From assembly GCF_002742445.1 (NCBI RefSeq), contig NZ_NJNQ01000007.1, forward strand, positions 31,711 to 95,710: 64,000 bases of DNA, read 5' to 3'. The notes beneath the pieces are model-generated. The model was not told the origin of the DNA and made no database searches. It was given only the letters and a program-made list of their open reading frames with translations. Made by a program: the position numbers and the translations under genes. Below, one piece after another: positions 9,560 to 18,902 of the stretch. This stretch comes from Bifidobacterium sp. N4G05 (GTDB lineage: Bacteria > Actinomycetota > Actinomycetes > Actinomycetales > Bifidobacteriaceae). Numbering within the stretch: the first letter of the stretch is position 1; every line of letters begins with the position of its first letter.

Positions 9560-10927
9560 TCAGTCGCCGACTGAAACCGGCCTCCCCTCGTTGCCTCCCG
9601 TCTCATCCACGCTTCCCATGTATGGACCCATCAGATCGATATATTCCTTCGCGTCATGAGCGAGAAGCGCACGCGTGGCACGTAGGGATTCGATATCTCT
9701 TGGAAAACGGTACAGCGCAACCATTGTCGACAGATCCCTAAGCCCGTTACAAGTGTCCATTAATTGTTTCTTCTCCTTTCGCGGTGCGAAAAGCGCATCA
9801 TCCCTACTTTCCGGCTCCGGGAAGCAGATATACCCTCCCAATGTCATCACCAACCCCATCCCTTTAACGGATTCAGTCGTTCGTTTCAGACTTTCCATTC
9901 CCTGCTGGAACATCTTGTCATCTCGGGTCCGGAACCCTTCAGTAAGTGGCCGCGAGCCCACCGCCCCCAATAACGACAGGGCAAGATCATGCAGGTACAG
10001 CGGATCCTCCCAAATGCTCGCCACCTGATATGCGCCCTTCTGGTAAACGCGTTCCATGATTTGCGAAGCTGACTCAGTCTGCTTGTTCCACAAAGCACGA
10101 TACGCTTCCACGATTTTCTCGGCATCGTACAGATATCGCGCATCCATACACGCGGGATATTCAAGCAACATGGATTCGGCCAGGTCGGCATTGCAGGCAT
10201 AGTCCAGATCGGCTTGAATTCTAAGATCGCGCAGATGGTCGCACAGATTGCGATAAGAGAAGTCTTCATCGCATCCGGAATCCACCACTTTCGGATCGTC
10301 CCTCAGCATGCACATGCCGATACCGCCATATCCAAGCACCATCAACGCAACATCGGCCGCACGCGGCTCTTCCTCGCCCCAACGCAGCAGACTGTACGCG
10401 GCCAGCCAATATACTTCCTGCAAATATTCAGCCATGCAGGCCAGTCTCTTCTTTTTGCCGGTAGCGTATTTTCCACCCTTTTTCTTGCTTCTCCGAAACA
10501 CATCCTTGGTGTAGGTCAATCCAATCTGGAATGGCATTCTGCTGCTGGGCCTTTGCAAAGCCACCGCTATCGAAGCGTCATTGATCATTTCATAGAGCCA
10601 AACGCTCATACCGTACTTACGCACGATGTTACGGCATCCATCAAGAAAATTCGCATCATGCTCAACCAGATCATAATCGAACGAAATCATGGCCCACGCC
10701 AGATTCGCCACCCATGATGTGCTGCAGAATAATTCCTTTCCCAGTTCACAGACTTTTTCGTCAAAAAGCGAAAGAGATCCGATCTCACCGTATTCATCGT
10801 GGATTTTTCCCAATTCCGCAAGATATTTGCCAGAACTGTATCCATCAAACCGCTCGATAAGTTCTTCGATCGTTGCCAAAAATCCCTGTTCATCCATATG
10901 GAACGGGCCAGTGATTATTTCCGCCAT
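9560..10927 (-). CDS. Hypothetical protein, 455 aa, soluble
   Basis: I do not recognise this family. The protein starts at ATG 10927 (MAEIITGPFHMDEQGF) behind AAAGGAG; the frame opens 9 codons earlier without a site. It is acidic, helical and rich in Trp, Tyr and Cys, with no signal peptide or membrane segment and a lysine-rich patch RRSKKKGGKYATGKKKR in the middle. It stands alone between the remnants and the pnt operon, both of which give no functional hint. Codon use resembles the neighbours, so it is probably a real expressed gene. A pairing with the remnant region (accessory cargo) is possible. Confidence 0.75.
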   Translation of the reverse strand: MAEIITGPFHMDEQGFLATIEELIERFDGYSSGKYLAELGKIHDEYGEIGSLSLFDEKVCELGKELFCSTSWVANLAWAMISFDYDLVEHDANFLDGCRNIVRKYGMSVWLYEMINDASIAVALQRPSSRMPFQIGLTYTKDVFRRSKKKGGKYATGKKKRLACMAEYLQEVYWLAAYSLLRWGEEEPRAADVALMVLGYGGIGMCMLRDDPKVVDSGCDEDFSYRNLCDHLRDLRIQADLDYACNADLAESMLLEYPACMDARYLYDAEKIVEAYRALWNKQTESASQIMERVYQKGAYQVASIWEDPLYLHDLALSLLGAVGSRPLTEGFRTRDDKMFQQGMESLKRTTESVKGMGLVMTLGGYICFPEPESRDDALFAPRKEKKQLMDTCNGLRDLSTMVALYRFPRDIESLRATRALLAHDAKEYIDLMGPYMGSVDETGGNEGRPVSVGD

Positions 10928-11002
10928 GTGCAACTCCTTTGTTGTAGGGTGCACCTACTGTCTCATATTCAAATCATCCTGCGCCACCGGACCTTGAAAA
11001 TC

Positions 11003-11058
11003 TGTGGATATGTGGAAAACTCCGCCCATATCCACAGGCGAATAACGACTGTGGATAA
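11003..11058. promoter_or_regulatory. Cluster of three DnaA-box-like 9-mers
   Basis: TGTGGATAT (11003-11011), ATATCCACA (11028-11036) and TGTGGATAA (11050-11058) lie within 56 bp. The last is a perfect DnaA box (TTATCCACA on the other strand) and the first two differ at one base. The first two also form an 11-bp inverted repeat CTGTGGATATG / CATATCCACAG. This may be a DnaA-binding or titration site. No replication gene is nearby, so it is not oriC in itself. Confidence 0.45.
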
Positions 11059-11109
11059 CTCACAATTCGCATGCAACAGACCTGATCTTACGAAAATCAC
11101 CATATGCAA

Positions 11110-11141
11110 AAAGGTCCCTTCCATCACTGGAAGGGACCTTT
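11110..11141 (-). terminator. Terminator of the pnt operon
   Basis: A perfect 14-bp stem AAAGGTCCCTTCCA / TGGAAGGGACCTTT has a 4-nt loop. In the minus direction it is followed by a T run (TTTTTGC). It lies 30 nt after the pntB stop. Confidence 0.9.
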
Positions 11142-11170
11142 CAGAACACATCAACGCAACGTTTCAGCTG

Positions 11171-12616
11171 TTAGTTGATGAGCTCCTTGACTGCCGCGAT
11201 AACGGCCTGCAGGCTTGCCTTGGCGTCGCCGAAAAGCATCTGCGTGTTGTCTTCGAAGTATAGTTCGTTCTGGATACCGGCATAACCGGTACCGCGACCG
11301 CGCTTCATGACCACCACGTTCTGGGCCTTGTCGACGTCGAGGATCGGCATGCCGGAGACCGGGGTGCCCGGCTTGCGTGCGGCCGGGTTGGTCACGTCGT
11401 TGGCGCCGACTACAAGAGCCACGTTGGCCTGCGGGAACTGCGGGTTGATGTCGTCCAGGTCGACGAGCTCCTCGTACGGCACGTTGGCTTCGGCGAGCAG
11501 CACGTTCATGTGGCCAGGCATACGGCCTGCCACCGGGTGGATGGCGTAGGAGACTTCGACGCCATGGTCCTTAAGAAGCACACCAAGATCGGCGAGCTCG
11601 CGCTGGGCCTGGGCCTGGGCCAAGCCGAAGCCCGGTACAAAGATGACCTTCTCGGCATACACGAGCTGCACGGCCAAATCGTCTGCGGAAGTTTCCTTCA
11701 TTGTGCCTTCCGGACCTTCACCGGCGCCAGCGGCGGCATTGGCACCACCGAAACCGCCTGCGAGCACGGACAGCAGCGGACGGTTCATGGCCTTGGACAT
11801 GGCGATGGACAGGGTCACACCGGCTGCACCAACCAGTGCGCCGGCCACGATCAGAGCGATGTTGTTGATGGCCAAGCCAGACATGGCCACTGCAGTGCCA
11901 GTGCAGGCGTTGAGTACGGAAATGACTACCGGCATATCGGCGCCGCCGATCGGGATGACGAACACGAGACCGTAGCACAGCGCGAACACGGTGGTGAGTA
12001 CGGACCACAGCAGACGCTGGCCCGGCTGCACGCACAGCATGATAAAGGATGCGACGGTCAGTACGGCGAACAGAATGTTCCAGAAGCCCTTGCCCGGCAA
12101 GTTCAGCTTCTTCACCCACTTGATGCCCTGCAGCTTGCCGGCTGCGATCAGAGAGCCGGAGAACGTGACGGAACCGATCATGATGCCCAAACCAGCGGTG
12201 ATCAGCACCACGATGGACGGAGTGCCTTCGGAGGTCAGAATGTCGTTCAAAGCCACAAGCGCGGCGGCGCCGCCACCCACGGTGTTGAATACGGAAACGA
12301 GCTGCGGCATGTCGGTCATCTTGACCTTCTTGGCGGAAACCACACCGGCGATGGCACCGATGATGATGCCGGCGATCAGCAGCACAACGGCAACGCCATG
12401 CTGGAATCCGTTGGAGATCTCACCTGCGAACAGCACGATGAACGCCATGACCACGGCGAGAATCATGCCGACAGCGGAGACCATATTGCCCTTGCGGGCG
12501 GTCTTCGGAGAGTTCATCAAGTGCAGGCCGATAACGAACATCACGGCGGCCAGCAGATAGACGAACCATTCGATGACGCCGAGCGGCGTGCTCAGCATTT
12601 CAGCCATGGTACCCAT
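11171..12616 (-). CDS. pntB: Proton-translocating NAD(P) transhydrogenase, beta subunit
   Basis: PntB couples hydride transfer between NADH and NADP+ to proton movement. The N-terminal half has about nine membrane helices. The C-terminal domain III (about residues 300-481) binds NADP(H), with the dinucleotide loop GFGLAQAQAQ and later GANDVTNPAA. The length of 481 fits PntB. Translation starts at ATG 12616 directly after the PntAB stop, with a GGAGG inside the end of that gene, so the subunits are coupled. In bifidobacteria, which lack a full TCA cycle and the oxidative pentose route, this is a likely NADPH source (inference). Confidence 0.96.
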   Translation of the reverse strand: MGTMAEMLSTPLGVIEWFVYLLAAVMFVIGLHLMNSPKTARKGNMVSAVGMILAVVMAFIVLFAGEISNGFQHGVAVVLLIAGIIIGAIAGVVSAKKVKMTDMPQLVSVFNTVGGGAAALVALNDILTSEGTPSIVVLITAGLGIMIGSVTFSGSLIAAGKLQGIKWVKKLNLPGKGFWNILFAVLTVASFIMLCVQPGQRLLWSVLTTVFALCYGLVFVIPIGGADMPVVISVLNACTGTAVAMSGLAINNIALIVAGALVGAAGVTLSIAMSKAMNRPLLSVLAGGFGGANAAAGAGEGPEGTMKETSADDLAVQLVYAEKVIFVPGFGLAQAQAQRELADLGVLLKDHGVEVSYAIHPVAGRMPGHMNVLLAEANVPYEELVDLDDINPQFPQANVALVVGANDVTNPAARKPGTPVSGMPILDVDKAQNVVVMKRGRGTGYAGIQNELYFEDNTQMLFGDAKASLQAVIAAVKELIN

Positions 12617-12922
12617 TTACTTGGCCTCCTCTTCCTTCTTCTTGCCCTTGTCGGACTTGAACATTTCCAGCATGCGGTCGGTGACAACGTAACCGCCGAC
12701 CACGTTCATCGTGCCCAGCACTGCGGCCAGGAAGATGAACACCCAGGCGAGCGGGCTGGTGGCATGCGCGGCGACGATGACGACACCGGCGATGACGATG
12801 CCGTGGATCGAGTTCGCGCCCGACATCAACGGAGTGTGCAAGGTGGCCGGCACCTTGCCGATAACCTCAACGCCGATGAGCAGCGCGAGGACGAACAGAG
12901 TGATCGCAACAACGATATCCAT
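12617..12922 (-). CDS. pntAB: Transhydrogenase alpha subunit, membrane part (PntA2)
   Basis: This is a 101-residue membrane protein with three or four helices (MDIVVAITLFVLALLIGVEV, then HGIVIAGVVIVAA and WVFIFLAAVLGTMNVVGGY). It corresponds to the C-terminal membrane section of one-piece PntA. The split alpha subunit (AA + AB) is the organisation seen in Rhodospirillum-type and many Gram-positive enzymes. The highly charged tail ends KGKKKEEEAK. It sits 3 nt after pntAA and abuts pntB. Confidence 0.93.
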   Translation of the reverse strand: MDIVVAITLFVLALLIGVEVIGKVPATLHTPLMSGANSIHGIVIAGVVIVAAHATSPLAWVFIFLAAVLGTMNVVGGYVVTDRMLEMFKSDKGKKKEEEAK

Positions 12923-12925
12923 TGC

Positions 12926-14071
12926 TTACTCCCCTTCCTTCTTGGCTTCCTCGCCGCGGCCGGCCACGACCATGGCGTTGTCAAGCTCTTCGTTCAGATC
13001 GATGGCCAGCTTGCCGTCACGCACGAAATGCGCGAGCACGTCAGCCACATTGCGGCTCAGCAGGTTGGATGCGGTAGTGGAAACGCCGCTTGACAGGTAC
13101 GGAGCGCCAATGATGGTCACACCGTTCTCGGTAACCTGAGTACCGACGGTGGAACCTTCGACGTTGCCGCCGAGGTCGCTTGCCGCGCAGTCGACGATCA
13201 CAGCGCCACGGTGCAGTCCGGCCACGCCAGCCTTGGTCAGCAGAACCGGAGGCTTGCGGCCGGGAACCTTGGCGGTGGTGATGACGATGTCGAAACCGGC
13301 GGCCTTCTGGTCGACGGCAGCCTGTTGCTGGGCCTGTTCTTCGGCGCTCAGCGCGCGGGCATAGCCGCCCTCGCCCTGACCTTTGGAGAAGTCAAGACCC
13401 AAATCCAGGAACTTGGCGCCCAAGGATTCGACTTCACCCTTGGAAGCCGGGCGCACGTCGTATGCGGTGACAACCGCACCGAGACGCTTGGCGGTACCGA
13501 TGGCCTGCAGGCCGGCGATGCCGGCGCCAAGAATGAGCACCTTGGCCGGGCGGATCGTGCCGGCGGCGGTGGTCATCATCGGCAGGAACGAACCATAAGC
13601 GTCGGCTGCCACAATGGCGGCCTTGTAGCCCATCACGGAGTTCTGGGAGGTCATCTCATCCATGGACTGAGCGGAGCTCAACTGACGTGGCAGCTTTTCC
13701 ATGGCAACACCGACCAAGCCGGCCTGCTCAATCGTAGCGACATAATCGGCATCGGTGAACGAGCCAAGCATACCGATAATCCAAGTGCCCTGCTTGACAC
13801 GAGCGAGCAGCGCATCGCTCGGACGATCGACAAAACCAAGCGCGTCAGCACGCGCAATCACTTCATCAGCGGAGACGACCTGCGCCCCGGCCTTAATATA
13901 ATCCTCATCAACATAATGCGACGCGACTCCCGCACCGGATTCAATCAGGCAGTTAACACCCGATTTACGCAACCTCGTTACGATGTCCGGTGTCAGAGCA
14001 ACGCGAGACTCATGTTCGGAAGTCTCATTGAGAACCCCGAAGACCACGGTGGCTTCAGCTTTGTCAGCCAT
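12926..14071 (-). CDS. pntAA: Transhydrogenase alpha subunit, soluble NAD-binding part (PntA1)
   Basis: This is the 381-residue domain I protein that binds NAD(H). Characteristic segments are the N-terminal ALTPDIVTRLRKSG, the RQLSSAQSMDEMTSQNSVMGYKA-type substrate loop, and the Rossmann motif VLILGAGIAGLQAIGTAKRLGA. It is the first gene of the three-gene operon. Upstream are a CRP-like half palindrome and a cluster of TTGCATGA repeats. Confidence 0.95.
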   Translation of the reverse strand: MADKAEATVVFGVLNETSEHESRVALTPDIVTRLRKSGVNCLIESGAGVASHYVDEDYIKAGAQVVSADEVIARADALGFVDRPSDALLARVKQGTWIIGMLGSFTDADYVATIEQAGLVGVAMEKLPRQLSSAQSMDEMTSQNSVMGYKAAIVAADAYGSFLPMMTTAAGTIRPAKVLILGAGIAGLQAIGTAKRLGAVVTAYDVRPASKGEVESLGAKFLDLGLDFSKGQGEGGYARALSAEEQAQQQAAVDQKAAGFDIVITTAKVPGRKPPVLLTKAGVAGLHRGAVIVDCAASDLGGNVEGSTVGTQVTENGVTIIGAPYLSSGVSTTASNLLSRNVADVLAHFVRDGKLAIDLNEELDNAMVVAGRGEEAKKEGE

Positions 14072-14126
14072 AGGTGCCCTTTCTTCCTCGTTAAAGAAAT
14101 CAAAATGAACAGATACAGCGCACCAG

Positions 14127-14142
14127 TGTAACGTAGGTCACA
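14127..14142. promoter_or_regulatory. CRP/FNR-family-like site upstream of pntAA
   Basis: TGTAA-CGTAGG-TCACA matches TGTGA-N6-TCACA with one mismatch. It lies 56-71 bp upstream of the pntAA start. This is a candidate operator only; the factor is not identified. Confidence 0.35.
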
Positions 14143-14145
14143 CCT

Positions 14146-14203
14146 TTGCATGAAGAAAAGTTCACCTATCGAATGGCGTTGCATGACGATTTCTTCATGC
14201 AAC
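14146..14203. repeat. Three TTGCATGA half-sites forming nested inverted repeats
   Basis: TTGCATGAAGAAA (14146-14158) is perfectly inverted at 14190-14202. Between them a second copy, GTTGCATGA (14178-14186), pairs with TCATGCAAC (14195-14203). The array lies in the pntAA-fadD divergent region and could be a regulator-binding array shared by both genes. Confidence 0.5.
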
Positions 14204-14241
14204 GCTCCATCAGGCGTGCGCTTTCCCTACGCTACCGTAAG

Positions 14242-14270
14242 GTGACGTGTCGCGTTCAAGGGTCTATCAT
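14242..14270 (+). promoter_or_regulatory. fadD promoter
   Basis: GTGACG (14242-14247) and TATCAT (14265-14270) are spaced by 17 bp, about 40 nt upstream of the GTG start. The -10 is close to consensus and the -35 is moderate. Confidence 0.5.
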
Positions 14271-14308
14271 TCCTACAGATATTGGATTTAGATGTGTAGG
14301 AGAGTCAC

Positions 14309-16345
14309 GTGTCCGTCATCACCTCTTTGAACAAGCGAGCTGCAAATCTCGCGCAGAAGGCACTGCGTCTGGGCGGTGACTTCGTTCACCCCGTCAGCGA
14401 CGATTCCGGTAACAATCCGGACTACAACGATCCGAACAACATCATCTCCCCCGACGGTCATATCGATCTTCCGCACACCGTCGAGTGGGGCGAAGGATTC
14501 CCATCCACCACGTTCCTTGACCCGGAAACCGGTTTACTGACCACCAAAACCGAGGGACAGCCGCCGCTGGACGAGGGCACCACAATTTACGACATCTACG
14601 CCAATCGTGCCGAACGTATGGGTGACGAACCGCTCTACACCTATAAATCGGATAGCGAATGGGTAACCAAAACCGGCAATGAGGTGCTTGCCGATATTCG
14701 CCAGATCGCCAAGGGCCTGATGCATTACGGCCTGAAGAAGGGCGATGGCGTGGCGTTCATGTGCCGCACCTCTTACGAGTGGGATGTGTTCGACGCGGCC
14801 GTTATGGCGTGCGGCGGCGTGCTTGCCACGATCTATGACACGGATTCTGCGGAACAGATTCGCAACATCGTCAATAATTCCGATTCGCGTCTGCTGGTGG
14901 TCGAAACCACCGATATGCGCACCAAGGCCGACGGCGCCGAAAAGGAATGCCCGACGCTGGAACATATCATTTGCTTCGAAAACGGCGGTCTTGACGAAAT
15001 CATGGCCTATGGTTCGGGCGTGAGCGACGAAGAGCTCGACGCACGCATTGATTCCATCAAGAAAACCGACCCGTGCTCCATCGTATACACGTCCGGTTCC
15101 ACCGCCGCACCGAAGGGCGTGGAGATGACTCATGAGCATTACTGCACCACCGCGTTGAATCTTCCGGCATACATGCCGCAGCTGCTGCACGAGAAGAAGA
15201 ACAGCGTGCTGTTGTTCCTTCCTCAGGCTCACTCCTTCGCGCGCGCCATCAACTACATCTGCGTGGCCAGCGAGCTGCATATTTACATCGCGCAAGGCAT
15301 CAAGACGCTGATCGCCGATCTGCAGGTCGCCAAACCGTCCGTTATGATCGTTGTTCCGCGTGTGCTCGAGAAGGTATACAACGCGGCTTCGCAAAAGGCC
15401 GGACATGGCGCCAAGGGCATGGCTTTCGCCGCGGCGGTTGTGGCAGCTCAGAATTATATGAAGGAAATCAGCGCAAAGGGCAAGGCTAGCGCTCTGGCCA
15501 AGGCTCGCCGTATGGCGTTCGATCCGATGGTCTACGCTTCGCTGCGTGAGGTACTCGGCGGACGTGCCCAGTGGATTGTGGCGGGCGGCGCTCCTCTCGA
15601 TCCGGAACTGATGGCGTTCTTCCGTGGCGCCGGCGTGCCCGTGTATGAGGGCTATGGTTTGACCGAAACCACCGCTCCGTGCGCGTTCAACCCGCTTGGT
15701 GTGCCATATCATCAAGGTTCCGTTGGTGTCGCCTTCCCCGGTTTCGAGCTTCGTATTGCCGAGGACGAGGAGATTCAGGTCAAGGGTACGGCGGTGTTCC
15801 CGAAGTATCACAAGAACGAAGAGGCTACTGAAGATTCGTTCACCGAGGATGGCTGGTATCGTACCGGCGATTTGGGACGTATCGATGATGATGGCTTCCT
15901 GTACATTATCGGACGTAAGAAGGATCTGATCATCACCGCGGGCGGCAAGAACGTTTCTCCCGGCCCGATTGAAGAGGTTATCAAACGCTGCGAATTCGTT
16001 TCCCAGGCGCTGGTGCTCGGCGACAAGCGACCGTTCATTTCCGCTCTGGTCACGCTTGATGAGGAATCCTTGCGTCCATGGTTGGAAAGCAAGGGACTTG
16101 ACCGCGATATGCCAATGGAGGATGCCGCCAATAATGCAGCGGTCCGCGCCGAAGTGCAGAAGTGGGTCGATCAGGCCAACGAAGGCGTTTCCCGTGCGGA
16201 ATCCGTACGCAAGTTCATCATTCTGCCGGAGGAGTTCACCCAGGAGAATGGTTTAATGACCTCCTCCATGAAGGTGATTCGTCCGAAGGTCATTCAGCGT
16301 TATGCCACTTTGCTGAACACACAGATGTACACCAAGAAGAAGTAA
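14309..16345 (+). CDS. fadD: Long-chain-fatty-acid-CoA ligase (AMP-forming)
   Basis: This is an ANL-superfamily adenylating enzyme of 678 residues that activates fatty acids as acyl-AMP and then acyl-CoA. Visible motifs are the P-loop YTSGSTAAPKGVEMTH, the A5 region EGYGLTETTAP, A7 GWYRTGDLG, and A8/A10 GRKKDLIITAGGKNVSPGPIE with a catalytic lysine expected near the C-terminus. GTG 14309 follows GTAGGAG. Bifidobacteria do not degrade fatty acids by beta-oxidation, so a role in recycling or incorporating exogenous fatty acids into lipids is more likely (inference). It is monocistronic and ends at a long hairpin. Confidence 0.94.
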   Translation: MSVITSLNKRAANLAQKALRLGGDFVHPVSDDSGNNPDYNDPNNIISPDGHIDLPHTVEWGEGFPSTTFLDPETGLLTTKTEGQPPLDEGTTIYDIYANRAERMGDEPLYTYKSDSEWVTKTGNEVLADIRQIAKGLMHYGLKKGDGVAFMCRTSYEWDVFDAAVMACGGVLATIYDTDSAEQIRNIVNNSDSRLLVVETTDMRTKADGAEKECPTLEHIICFENGGLDEIMAYGSGVSDEELDARIDSIKKTDPCSIVYTSGSTAAPKGVEMTHEHYCTTALNLPAYMPQLLHEKKNSVLLFLPQAHSFARAINYICVASELHIYIAQGIKTLIADLQVAKPSVMIVVPRVLEKVYNAASQKAGHGAKGMAFAAAVVAAQNYMKEISAKGKASALAKARRMAFDPMVYASLREVLGGRAQWIVAGGAPLDPELMAFFRGAGVPVYEGYGLTETTAPCAFNPLGVPYHQGSVGVAFPGFELRIAEDEEIQVKGTAVFPKYHKNEEATEDSFTEDGWYRTGDLGRIDDDGFLYIIGRKKDLIITAGGKNVSPGPIEEVIKRCEFVSQALVLGDKRPFISALVTLDEESLRPWLESKGLDRDMPMEDAANNAAVRAEVQKWVDQANEGVSRAESVRKFIILPEEFTQENGLMTSSMKVIRPKVIQRYATLLNTQMYTKKK

Positions 16346-16356
16346 CCTTCGAACAG

Positions 16357-16404
16357 CAATGAAATGAGGTCTGACTCCCACAGGAGTCAGACCTCATTTC
16401 ATTG
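16357..16404. terminator. Bidirectional terminator between fadD and era
   Basis: A perfect 22-bp stem (CAATGAAATGAGGTCTGACT... with its complement at 16383-16404) has a CACA loop. It lies between two convergent genes. There is no long T run on either side, but the stem is very stable. Confidence 0.8.
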
Positions 16405-16438
16405 TAATAAACCCGCTGCGAAGCGGATCCTAAGCAGA

Positions 16439-17437
16439 TCAGAAGCCTAGCTTCTCGAGCTGTTTAGGATCCGACTGCCATCCCTTGGCAACCTTGACAT
16501 GCAAATCGAGTTTCGCTTTCTGACCGACGATGCGGTTGACCGGCGTGCGCAGCTTCTTTTTGACGCGCACAAGATGTTCCGCTCCCCTGCCGATGATGAT
16601 CGGCTTTTGGGAATCTCGCTCCACATAAATCGATACAATCACTTGAGCTTTGCCATCGTATGATTCTCCGCTATCGTTGTCTTCTGGATATTCAATGGAG
16701 TCCACGACCACGGCCAGCGAGTGCGGCAGCTCATCATCCAACTCTTCCAGGAAGGCACCGCGTACCAGTTCCGCAATGGTTTCTTCCGGACGTTCTTCGG
16801 TGATCTGTTCGGCCGGATACATTTGCGGACCTTCAGGCATGTTTTCGATAAGCACGTTCTTGACCTCGGCAAGATTGTCGTGCTTGAGTGCGCTGACTGG
16901 CACGATATCGGTGAAATCGGCGAACTCGTTGATTTCGATAAGCTTGCTGATCAGTCCTTCACGGCTCAATTCGTCGATTTTAGTGACGATGGCAATCAGC
17001 GGCACTTTCCATTTGAACGTGCCGTCATCGCGCTTCACTGCGAAATCGGAACGCAGACGACTCAAAATGCGCTTGTCGCCTGGACCGATCTCCTGATCAC
17101 CGGGCAGCAGGAAAGCAATGGCGTCCACGTCGGCAAGAGACTCATCCACAACATCATTCAGGCGCTGCCCCAACAATGTGCGCGGGCGATGGATACCGGG
17201 CGTGTCAACCAAAACGATCTGCGCATTATCTGTGGTAAGTATGCCACGAATGGCCTTACGTGTGGTTTCCGGTCGAGATGATGCGATGGCGATCTGCGTG
17301 CCGATCAACGCGTTGATCAACGTCGACTTGCCTACGTTCGGACGTCCTACCACGGCAACGAAACCGGAACGATATGGAACGGGCGTGGTGGAATCGGAAT
17401 GGTTGGAGGGCGTCTCAGTCATTGCTGCGTCAGTCAT
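16439..17437 (-). CDS. era: GTPase Era, 16S rRNA maturation factor
   Basis: Era binds the 3' end of 16S rRNA during 30S assembly. G1 GRPNVGKS, G3 DTPGIH and G4 TKID are present. The C-terminal KH domain contains IIIGRGAEHLVRVKKKLR. ATG 17437 ([12 protein letters not shown]) overlaps the end of the corC-like gene by 8 nt; the longer frame back to 17551 lies inside that gene and is rejected. A second ATG at 17422 is an alternative. The product is 332 residues. It is the last gene of the rsmE-era operon, a conserved actinobacterial order (phoH-ybeY-corC-era). Confidence 0.95.
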   Translation of the reverse strand: MTDAAMTETPSNHSDSTTPVPYRSGFVAVVGRPNVGKSTLINALIGTQIAIASSRPETTRKAIRGILTTDNAQIVLVDTPGIHRPRTLLGQRLNDVVDESLADVDAIAFLLPGDQEIGPGDKRILSRLRSDFAVKRDDGTFKWKVPLIAIVTKIDELSREGLISKLIEINEFADFTDIVPVSALKHDNLAEVKNVLIENMPEGPQMYPAEQITEERPEETIAELVRGAFLEELDDELPHSLAVVVDSIEYPEDNDSGESYDGKAQVIVSIYVERDSQKPIIIGRGAEHLVRVKKKLRTPVNRIVGQKAKLDLHVKVAKGWQSDPKQLEKLGF

Positions 17438-18854
17438 GCTCGTCTTTGGAATCCTTATCGTTGTCGGATGCCTCTTCGGTATCATCCGCATGTTCTTCGT
17501 TACGTGTTTCAGTTTCGTCCACGCCCTCGACGTGGACCGGTTCCACCACAATGGTCGACACCTTCTTGCGTCGTCCCGCGGAATCGACTGCGGTCATACG
17601 CAATCCTCGGGTGACTGCGGAAGAACCGACGATCGGCACGCGTCCCAACAATTTGGTCAACAATCCGTAAACGGTGTCGACGTCATCCTCGTCAATGTCG
17701 ATTTCGAAAATCTCTTCCAGATCGGCGATCGGCGTGCGGGCTGGCATGCTCCATTTTTTGTCGCCGATTTGTTCTGGATCGGCATGTTGCGTGCGATCAT
17801 GTTCGTCTTCCAGCTCGCCCACGATTTGTTCTATGGCGTCTTCAATGGTGACCATGCCTGCGATGCCGCCGTATTCGTCCACGACGATGGCGACATGTTG
17901 GCGTGTGCGTTGCATTTGATGGAACAGGTCGTCAACCGGTTTGGATTCGGGTACCAGCATCGGATCACGGACTATCGATTCGACTTCGCGCGTCATCGCC
18001 GCATGGTTGAAAGCCGTCGCGCGCACGGCGTCCTTCAGATAGGCCACGCCGACCAGATCGTCCACATCGTCGCCAATGACCGGCACACGCGAGAATCCGG
18101 AACGGGAGCAAAGCTTCAACATGTTTTCCAACGTCTCGCCTCGCTCGATGCAGATCATGTCGGTGCGCGGCACCATGATCTCACGGGTCAGTGTTTCGGA
18201 AAGCGTGAGTACATTTCGTAGCATTTCGGAAACTTCGGGGTCGAAATCGTTGGCCTCAACCAAACGGTCGATGGTCGCGCGCCCCTGCTCGATCTGGATC
18301 TTCTCGAGTTCCTCGTCGTCGGAAAGATCGTTGCCACGACGCTTCGTGCCCTTTTGTCCGCCGATTTTCGCGAATGGGGTCAACAGCACCGCAATGGAGA
18401 CGGTATCCGCATGCTGCAGCATGATGTCGACGGGCTTGGATGCTCCAGCACTACGCGGACGCACCAGCAGCGAAATCACCGCCACGACGATGGCAAAAAC
18501 AAATCCGGCAAGCAATTCGGCCCATAGTGGAGCGTCCAGCATGCCTGCGATCACAGTTACAAGCACACCGTCAAGCACATTGCAGCAAATACGGAAGAAC
18601 GCGCACGATCCTGCGGTGGCATACCGGTCGGCCACCAGCCGCTGGACCTTATGGATACGCTTGATCTTCTTGTCGCGAATGAACTGCGAAAGTTCCGCAT
18701 CCGTCTGAACTTCAAGAATCAGGTTGTTCAGGCTCGCCCGGGTCACACGTCCCACAGCGCCTTCGGTGGCAGCCATCGAAAGAGACAGCCAGACCAGCAG
18801 CAACGCTACCACGGCAAGTACCGCGACCACCGCAATCATTGTCTCCTGCACCAT
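17430..18854 (-). CDS. CNNM/CorC-type membrane protein with CBS domains
   Basis: The protein has 474 residues. The N-terminus has membrane helices ([20 protein letters not shown] and [18 protein letters not shown]). A CBS pair follows ([16 protein letters not shown] to [21 protein letters not shown], then [27 protein letters not shown]), then the CorC/HlyC transporter-associated domain. The family is implicated in Mg2+/Co2+ homeostasis; the haemolysin label is historical. The C-terminus is an unusual acidic tail rich in Asp/Glu (about 30 residues). It lies between ybeY and era in the operon. Confidence 0.93.
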   Translation of the reverse strand: MVQETMIAVVAVLAVVALLLVWLSLSMAATEGAVGRVTRASLNNLILEVQTDAELSQFIRDKKIKRIHKVQRLVADRYATAGSCAFFRICCNVLDGVLVTVIAGMLDAPLWAELLAGFVFAIVVAVISLLVRPRSAGASKPVDIMLQHADTVSIAVLLTPFAKIGGQKGTKRRGNDLSDDEELEKIQIEQGRATIDRLVEANDFDPEVSEMLRNVLTLSETLTREIMVPRTDMICIERGETLENMLKLCSRSGFSRVPVIGDDVDDLVGVAYLKDAVRATAFNHAAMTREVESIVRDPMLVPESKPVDDLFHQMQRTRQHVAIVVDEYGGIAGMVTIEDAIEQIVGELEDEHDRTQHADPEQIGDKKWSMPARTPIADLEEIFEIDIDEDDVDTVYGLLTKLLGRVPIVGSSAVTRGLRMTAVDSAGRRKKVSTIVVEPVHVEGVDETETRNEEHADDTEEASDNDKDSKDEHD

Positions 18855-18902
18855 AATTCAGCCCCCATCATGCCGGACGATATGTTGCCGGCAACGTAAT
18901 CA

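Noticed and set aside
11510..13093. 527-codon plus-strand frame rich in His/Gly/Asp
   Set aside because: Shadow of pntB and pntAB; the His/Asp-rich composition reflects reading membrane-protein codons backwards.
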